DNA of 62,345 bases from Candidatus Rifleibacteriota bacterium (GTDB lineage: Bacteria > Muiribacteriota > Ozemobacteria > Ozemobacterales > Ozemobacteraceae), in contig JAAYVD010000167.1 of NCBI GenBank assembly GCA_012517355.1, positions 1 through 62,345 on the forward strand, in the 5' to 3' direction. The notes beneath the pieces were generated by a model. That model worked only from the letters and a program-made list of their open reading frames with translations. It searched no databases and was not told the origin of the DNA. The translations under genes were made by a program, and so were the position numbers. This document shows positions 58,587 through 62,345 of the stretch, in pieces. Numbering within the stretch: position 1 is the stretch's first letter; each line of letters starts with the position of its first letter.

Positions 58587-59015
58587 ATGGTTGGCGTTAC
58601 CCCCGTTGGCGTCATCACCGACAAACCGGCCGAGAGCCGGCACTTCTACGGCACCGTCATGGGCATCGAACGCGTCCAGACCCTGCGACGGCTGTTCATG
58701 GAAAACATGGAAGGGGTCATCCTGCGCCTCGAAAGCCCGGCCATCGAGGTCCTCGAGACCGAGACCAAGGTCCTCGAACGCCCCGTCAACCAGACCGTGC
58801 GGCGAGAGTTCCGCATGATCATGCGGCCCCGCGACATCGGCGGCGTCCTGTTCCGCCTGGCCAAGGAGGGCATCACCCCCCAGACCAGCCCCTACGGCTC
58901 CTTCGTCTTCGACGACCTGAACGGCATCTCCTGGGAGATCAAGACCGGCTTCCAGGGCATGGTCTTCGACAACCCCCTCTCAGACCACCCCGCCGGCGGT
59001 CGGCGACCGTCCTGA
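58587..59015 (+). CDS. VOC (glyoxalase/bleomycin resistance)-like protein
   Basis: 142 residues. The pattern VGVITDKPAESRHFYGTVMGIERV..., FMENMEGVILRLES..., FRLAKEGITPQTSPYGSFVFDDLNGISWEIK matches one VOC beta-alpha-beta-beta-beta pair, but the usual metal ligands are not all visible, so it may be a non-catalytic or metal-poor member. CCGGAGG precedes the ATG. Divergent from the decarboxylase. Function unknown. Confidence 0.65.
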   Translation: MVGVTPVGVITDKPAESRHFYGTVMGIERVQTLRRLFMENMEGVILRLESPAIEVLETETKVLERPVNQTVRREFRMIMRPRDIGGVLFRLAKEGITPQTSPYGSFVFDDLNGISWEIKTGFQGMVFDNPLSDHPAGGRRPS

Positions 59016-59231
59016 AACCTGCCCGGCCCGGCCTCCCGCAACCCGCGGCCGGCTCACGAGCATCCTGAGGCCCCCCGGGCCCCGACGCCCCGGTCCGCGG
59101 CCCGTCAACGGCAGCCGGGAACCCGATTGGCCCCGGCCTCCCCACGCCCGTCCCGGGGCCGGCCGGAAACCGCTTCGCCGGCCCGCCCGTCAGCCGCCGG
59201 CTCCGGCTACGGCCGGACCGGCCGGCAGAAC

Positions 59232-59762
59232 TCAGAACAACAGGCTCCAGGCGATCCCGCCGGTCAGGATGACCACGATGGGATGCACCTTCCCCTCCTT
59301 GCCGACCAGGACCCCAAAGGAAAGAACGGCCAGGGCCAGGGACCACCGGTCCACCACGACCGACGCTCCGAAGTTCCAGGTGGCATACAGGATCAGGCTG
59401 ACGACCCCCAGCTGCACCCCCCATCGGGCCGCCCGGCCACGGCCATCTTCCCCGAGCCGGTCCACGAAGAGCGCCAGGCCAACCAGTAGCGCCAGTCCGG
59501 GAAGCACGACCGCTCCCGTCGCCACCACCGCCCCGGCCAGGCCGCCCTGGGTGAAACCAACGAAGGTGGCGGCATTGACGGCGATCGGCCCCGGGGTCAT
59601 CTGGGCGATGGCGATGAGGCGGGAAAACTCGGAAAAGGTCAGCCAGTGCCCCTTGTCGACGATCTCGTGCTGGATGAGAGGGATGGTGACCATCCCCCCG
59701 CCATAGGCGCCCAGGCCGATCAGCAGGAAACTCTGGACAAGCTGCCACAGGCTAGGAGCCAT
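59232..59762 (-). CDS. chrA: Chromate transporter ChrA-type half protein (second)
   Basis: 176 residues, a single CHR domain (short-chain ChrA). Evidence: FLLIGLGAYGGGMVTIPLIQHEIV and AIAQMTPGPIAVNAATFVGF, the PGP motif of the family. About six helices. The GGGAGG site precedes ATG 59762; 33 bases separate it from the other half gene, so the two very likely form a heterodimeric transporter. Chromate efflux is the family function; sulfate-like anions may be natural substrates. Confidence 0.88.
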   Translation of the reverse strand: MAPSLWQLVQSFLLIGLGAYGGGMVTIPLIQHEIVDKGHWLTFSEFSRLIAIAQMTPGPIAVNAATFVGFTQGGLAGAVVATGAVVLPGLALLVGLALFVDRLGEDGRGRAARWGVQLGVVSLILYATWNFGASVVVDRWSLALAVLSFGVLVGKEGKVHPIVVILTGGIAWSLLF

Positions 59763-59795
59763 GGCGGCCTCCCGTCGATGCGGTGGAGGGCGGGG

Positions 59796-60404
59796 TCATT
59801 CCAGTTCCCCCGCGCCGGCGGCCGGCTCGCCCGGCCGAAAGAGCAGCAGGCCGAGCACGCCGGTGACCACGATGGTCCAGACCGGATGCAGGTGCAGGAC
59901 GAGGATGGCGACCAGGCCGGCCGCGCAAACCACGAAGCTGCGCCAGTCCCGCAGGAGCTTCCTCCCGAAGGCGTAACTGGCGAAGGCCAGCTGCCCGGCA
60001 ACGGCGACCGCGCATCCCTGGAAGAAGGTCGCCACCTTCGGACGGTCGAAGAACGGAACGGCAAACAGCGCCACCGCCAGGATGGTGAGGAAGGAAGGCA
60101 GCACGGTGCCTACGACCGCGGCCAGGGCCCCCATCCACCCGCGAAACCGGCGACCCTGCAGGAAGGCGAGGTTGACCGCGATGGGGCCGGGCACGACGGT
60201 GGCGCCGGCCATCTCGGCCAGGAACTCCTCGTCGGTGAGCCACCGCTGCTTCAACACCAGTTCGTGACGCATGACGGTGGCCATCGCCAGGCCGCCCCCC
60301 AGAGTGAAAGCCCCGATGCGGGCAAAGGCCCAGAAAATGGCGGTCAGCCGGATCGGACCGGGTGGAGGGGTGATGGTGGAGTCAGGATGCGGCAATTCGT
60401 TCAT
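59796..60404 (-). CDS. chrA: Chromate transporter ChrA-type half protein (first)
   Basis: 202 residues, CHR domain. Evidence: IFWAFARIGAFTLGGGLAMATVMRHELV, the MAGATVVPGPIAVNLAFLQGRRFRGW motif, and a C-terminal half of hydrophobic helices. A Pro-rich N-terminal stretch (HPDSTITPPPGP) precedes the first helix. No clear ribosome site is seen before ATG 60404; GTG 60449 is an alternative. It pairs with the gene at 59232-59762 on the same transcript. Confidence 0.85.
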   Translation of the reverse strand: MNELPHPDSTITPPPGPIRLTAIFWAFARIGAFTLGGGLAMATVMRHELVLKQRWLTDEEFLAEMAGATVVPGPIAVNLAFLQGRRFRGWMGALAAVVGTVLPSFLTILAVALFAVPFFDRPKVATFFQGCAVAVAGQLAFASYAFGRKLLRDWRSFVVCAAGLVAILVLHLHPVWTIVVTGVLGLLLFRPGEPAAGAGELE

Positions 60405-60534
60405 GACAAGGCAGGGGTCCCATGGTACTCCCACCACCCCAAAGCCCACAAGCGGGGGAAGGCAGGATCGCCAGACCGTTTTTGCCAGCGGCTCTGGGCG
60501 GGTTTTCGCAGCGGTCGGGGGAGCCCGACGGCAA

Positions 60535-60566
60535 GGCAGGCACGCCGGTGGGCGGGCGTGCCTGCC
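60535..60566 (-). terminator. Long-stem hairpin after the chagasin-like gene
   Basis: A 12-base perfect stem GGCAGGCACGCC (60535-60546) / GGCGTGCCTGCC (60555-60566) 29 bases past the stop at 60595. On the minus strand only short T's follow, so termination may need Rho or be partial. Confidence 0.5.
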
Positions 60567-60594
60567 GAAAGAGCCGGAAAACGGGCGGGGAAGA

Positions 60595-61422
60595 TCAGAG
60601 CTTGCCGGTCAGCTTCCCCATGGGTTCCCCGGTCGCGACATTGAAATACAGGCCGAGACCGGTGCCGACGAGGGTCACCTGGACGAACCCCGGCTGGGGG
60701 AATCCGCCCATCAAAAACGCCAGTTCCTTCGCCTGACCCTTCTTCCCGTAATGGTCGGCCAGGGCCTTGGCCATGGTCAACAGGGCCTGGTTGCTCATGG
60801 GCAGTTTGTCGTGGGGACACCTGGGCAGCCGCTTGGGATCGGTGATGACGATCAGGCCGACGTATTCCTTCGGCTGGGTGGCAGGCCGGAACTCGACCGC
60901 CGAGGTGGCTTTCAGTTCCTCCCCCTTCAGGGCGGAGAGCGCTTCGATGACCTCCTTCACGGTCTTGCCGAGGCTCATCACAGGGCCGGGGCGGGGGGAG
61001 ACCACGGGGCCTTCGTCGGCGTGCTGGCCGGCCTTGATGACCGTCACCTGGATCTTGAAGGTTTTGGCCGGGGCGACCGTTTCGGCCCAGGGGCGCTGGT
61101 AGGCGAGGCTGATGGTGCTCTCGCCGGCGCGCTTGGCCAGAAAACCGAAGACCTTGCTGCCACCCGATCCCACGCCGCTGCCGGGCTTGAAGACCGTGTC
61201 GAGCTGTTCGAGGACCTTGGGCTGGAACTCCTCGACGGTCCACCGGTACCCGGTGGAAGGATTTTCCGAGAGGCTCAAGGAAAGTGTCTGCCCCACGAAC
61301 AACTGGATGCTCTGCCCATTGGCGGAATCGTCCTTCTGGACTTCCTTGGGAATCATGGAAGTGGCAAAAGCCACGCACGAGATCAAGGCCAGGCCGAGAG
61401 CAAAAAAGAGCACTTTCTTCAC
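60595..61422 (-). CDS. Secreted chagasin-like (I42) cysteine protease inhibitor with extra C-terminal domain
   Basis: 275 residues. Signal peptide KKVLFFALGLALISCVAFA (the Cys16 is at a position that could also act as a lipobox, but the sequence around it is not a clear one). Residues about 35-140 carry the three inhibitor loops: NPSTGYRW (54-61), GSGGSKVF (85-92) and RPWAE (110-114). The C-terminal 130 residues have no recognised domain (IEALSALKGEELKATSAVEF..., CPHDKLPMSNQALLTMAKALADHYG). It likely inhibits papain-type proteases in the periplasm or outside. Its promoter is at 61548-61577. Confidence 0.85.
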   Translation of the reverse strand: MKKVLFFALGLALISCVAFATSMIPKEVQKDDSANGQSIQLFVGQTLSLSLSENPSTGYRWTVEEFQPKVLEQLDTVFKPGSGVGSGGSKVFGFLAKRAGESTISLAYQRPWAETVAPAKTFKIQVTVIKAGQHADEGPVVSPRPGPVMSLGKTVKEVIEALSALKGEELKATSAVEFRPATQPKEYVGLIVITDPKRLPRCPHDKLPMSNQALLTMAKALADHYGKKGQAKELAFLMGGFPQPGFVQVTLVGTGLGLYFNVATGEPMGKLTGKL

Positions 61423-61861
61423 GGGTTCCTCCTCGTCACTCCGAACGGGAAAACCCCCAGGGCGGGTCTTCCCCTGCCGAAATCCAGGCCAGTGCCCGGA
61501 GCCTAGGTCCCCGGCAGGACTGGGGCGCCTCGCTTCCAGGCGGTTTCATTCTCCCAGAAAGGGCCCGGCCGAGTCAAGGCCCGCCACCATCGACAAACCC
61601 TTCTCATCATGCGATCTGGAGAGGTTTTCCGGTCGGTTTCGGCCGGCCTTTCCGATGAAGACGGAGTCTGCCGGAATCGCCATCTTTCAGGGACGCCACG
61701 GAGGCTGAGAGAGAGTTCCTGGCCCTCGCCCCCATCCCCCCCTCTTTCTCCGCCTCTGGCCTCGTCCAGCTACCCTGAGGGCCAAGCCCCTGCCAGTCGT
61801 GGCGTCAGCGTTTCCAGGCGATCGGTCGGGGCAAGGCCCCTTTGGCCGCGCTCCCACACGG
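61423..61861. other. Intergenic gap of about 440 bases
   Basis: It holds the promoter of the chagasin-like gene and, further right, GC-rich sequence with GGGGCAAGGCCCC at 61830-61842 that may relate to the composite hairpin repeats. No gene is seen. Confidence 0.4.
61548..61577 (-). promoter_or_regulatory. Promoter of the chagasin-like gene
   Basis: Minus strand: TTGACT (61577-61572), 18-base spacer, GAGAAT (61553-61548). The leader before ATG 61422 would be about 120 bases. Confidence 0.5.
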
Positions 61862-62345
61862 TCACCGCTCCGGGCGGGGGCCTCCCCCTGCGGTTTCCAA
61901 AAACGGCCGCAGCAGGGAAAGGGTGCGCGCCAGCGCCCCCTGGTGCTGCGCCACCACCCCGGCCGCCCGCGCCACCATGCCCCGGGCCTCGGCACCACCG
62001 GCCGCCAGACCGGCCAGGTGCCGCTCGATCCCGGCCGGGTCCGCCGCCACCGCCAGCCCCTCCGCCTGCCGCAGGTCGGCCACCAGGTCGGCGAAGTTGC
62101 GGGCGTGCGGGCCGATCACCAGAGGCACCCCGTGGGCGATCACCTCGAGCGGGTTGTGCCCACCCACCGCCGGATCGAGGGTACCCCCCACGAAGGCGGC
62201 CCCCGCCAGGGCGTAGAGCGAGGCCAGGGCGGCGGCCCCGAGTACGAAGGGCCAGGCATGGGCGACCTCCACCGGGGCCACCGCCATACGGTCGGACAGG
62301 CCGAAGGTCACGAGGCGCATGGCCTCGTCCTTCTTACCGCCGGCG
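61862..62345 (-). CDS. C-terminal part of a Kdo-transferase-like (WaaA/KdtA) glycosyltransferase
   Basis: The frame is open to the right edge, so the 5' part lies outside the window. The visible part has LYALAGAAFVGGTLDPAVGGHNPLEVIAHGVPLVIGPHARNFADLV, the GGHNPLE signature that binds CMP-Kdo in WaaA. It ends in a helical tail (LAGLAAGGAEARGMVARAAGV). The preceding DTMGEL motif of typical WaaA reads PFVLGAAALASLYALA here, so it is a diverged member. It would transfer Kdo to lipid A on the cytoplasmic membrane, using the CMP-Kdo made by the kdsA/kdsB genes at 6.6-10.5 kb. Confidence 0.85.
   Translation of the reverse strand, partial: AGGKKDEAMRLVTFGLSDRMAVAPVEVAHAWPFVLGAAALASLYALAGAAFVGGTLDPAVGGHNPLEVIAHGVPLVIGPHARNFADLVADLRQAEGLAVAADPAGIERHLAGLAAGGAEARGMVARAAGVVAQHQGALARTLSLLRPFLETAGGGPRPER

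Overview
The window is very GC-rich DNA (roughly two thirds to 70% G+C by eye) from a Gram-negative bacterium. It carries an ADP-heptose and Kdo (lipopolysaccharide inner core) pathway, a partial Kdo-transferase-like gene, type IV pilus/type II secretion parts, many Sec-type signal peptides and promoters of ordinary sigma-70 type (several with 17-18 base spacers). No rRNA, tRNA, transposase, integrase or CRISPR array was seen. The species cannot be read from the sequence. The mix of genes fits an uncultured, deep-branching Gram-negative lineage, but that is a guess.

Layout. 1-3407 is the 3' part of a giant secreted repeat protein ending in a six-repeat kelch propeller. 3567-10473 is a tightly packed LPS precursor operon: an unknown conserved gene, hldA-type kinase, a gmhA-hldC fusion, kdsB, pyrG, a small Pro-rich ORF and kdsA. 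10725-12717 holds a branched-chain aminotransferase and a cysQ-like phosphatase. 12839-13620 has two small genes, the second with a clear promoter and terminator. 13746-17588 is a transglycosylase followed by three pseudopilin-like genes. 17784-18826 is yggS-yggT. 18922-23605 (minus strand) has a TPR metallopeptidase, an alpha/beta hydrolase, a small charged protein and a phosphohexomutase. 23989-27560 is an unusual block: an unknown protein divergent from a zinc-ribbon/FHA protein, then a protein with a HEPN-like R-x5-H motif and a macro-domain-like C-terminus. 27821-31443 holds a secreted Cys-motif protein and a PAS hybrid histidine kinase. 31621-35299 is a PilB/GspE ATPase divergent from an RtcR-type CARF/sigma-54 activator. 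35525-38256 is a TrmB-like regulator plus GH13 amylase operon with a palindromic operator in its promoter. 38727-46376 (minus strand) is a membrane-bound hydrogenase-4-like complex whose large subunit lacks the nickel-binding cysteine motifs, so it is better read as an energy-converting hydrogenase-related (Ehr) complex. 47184-50806 has two secreted zinc metallopeptidases and a small secreted protein. 50951-56456 has a FabG-like reductase, two secreted or anchored unknowns and an NhaC-like antiporter. 56470-59015 is an arginine/lysine/ornithine decarboxylase divergent from a VOC-like protein. 59232-61422 has a split chromate transporter and a secreted chagasin-like protease inhibitor. The window ends in a partial Kdo-transferase-like gene.

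How the parts fit. The first operon makes ADP-heptose and CMP-Kdo, with CTP supplied by pyrG; the partial gene at the right edge would use CMP-Kdo. The pseudopilin genes and PilB are pieces of one kind of machine encoded at separate loci. The Ehr complex probably couples a ferredoxin- or quinone-linked redox reaction to ion pumping. Two families of palindromic intergenic repeats are scattered through the window and are among its least explained features. The most promising little-known pieces are the HEPN/macro plus FHA block, the Ehr complex with a tiny translationally coupled ORF, and the 70-base palindromic repeats.
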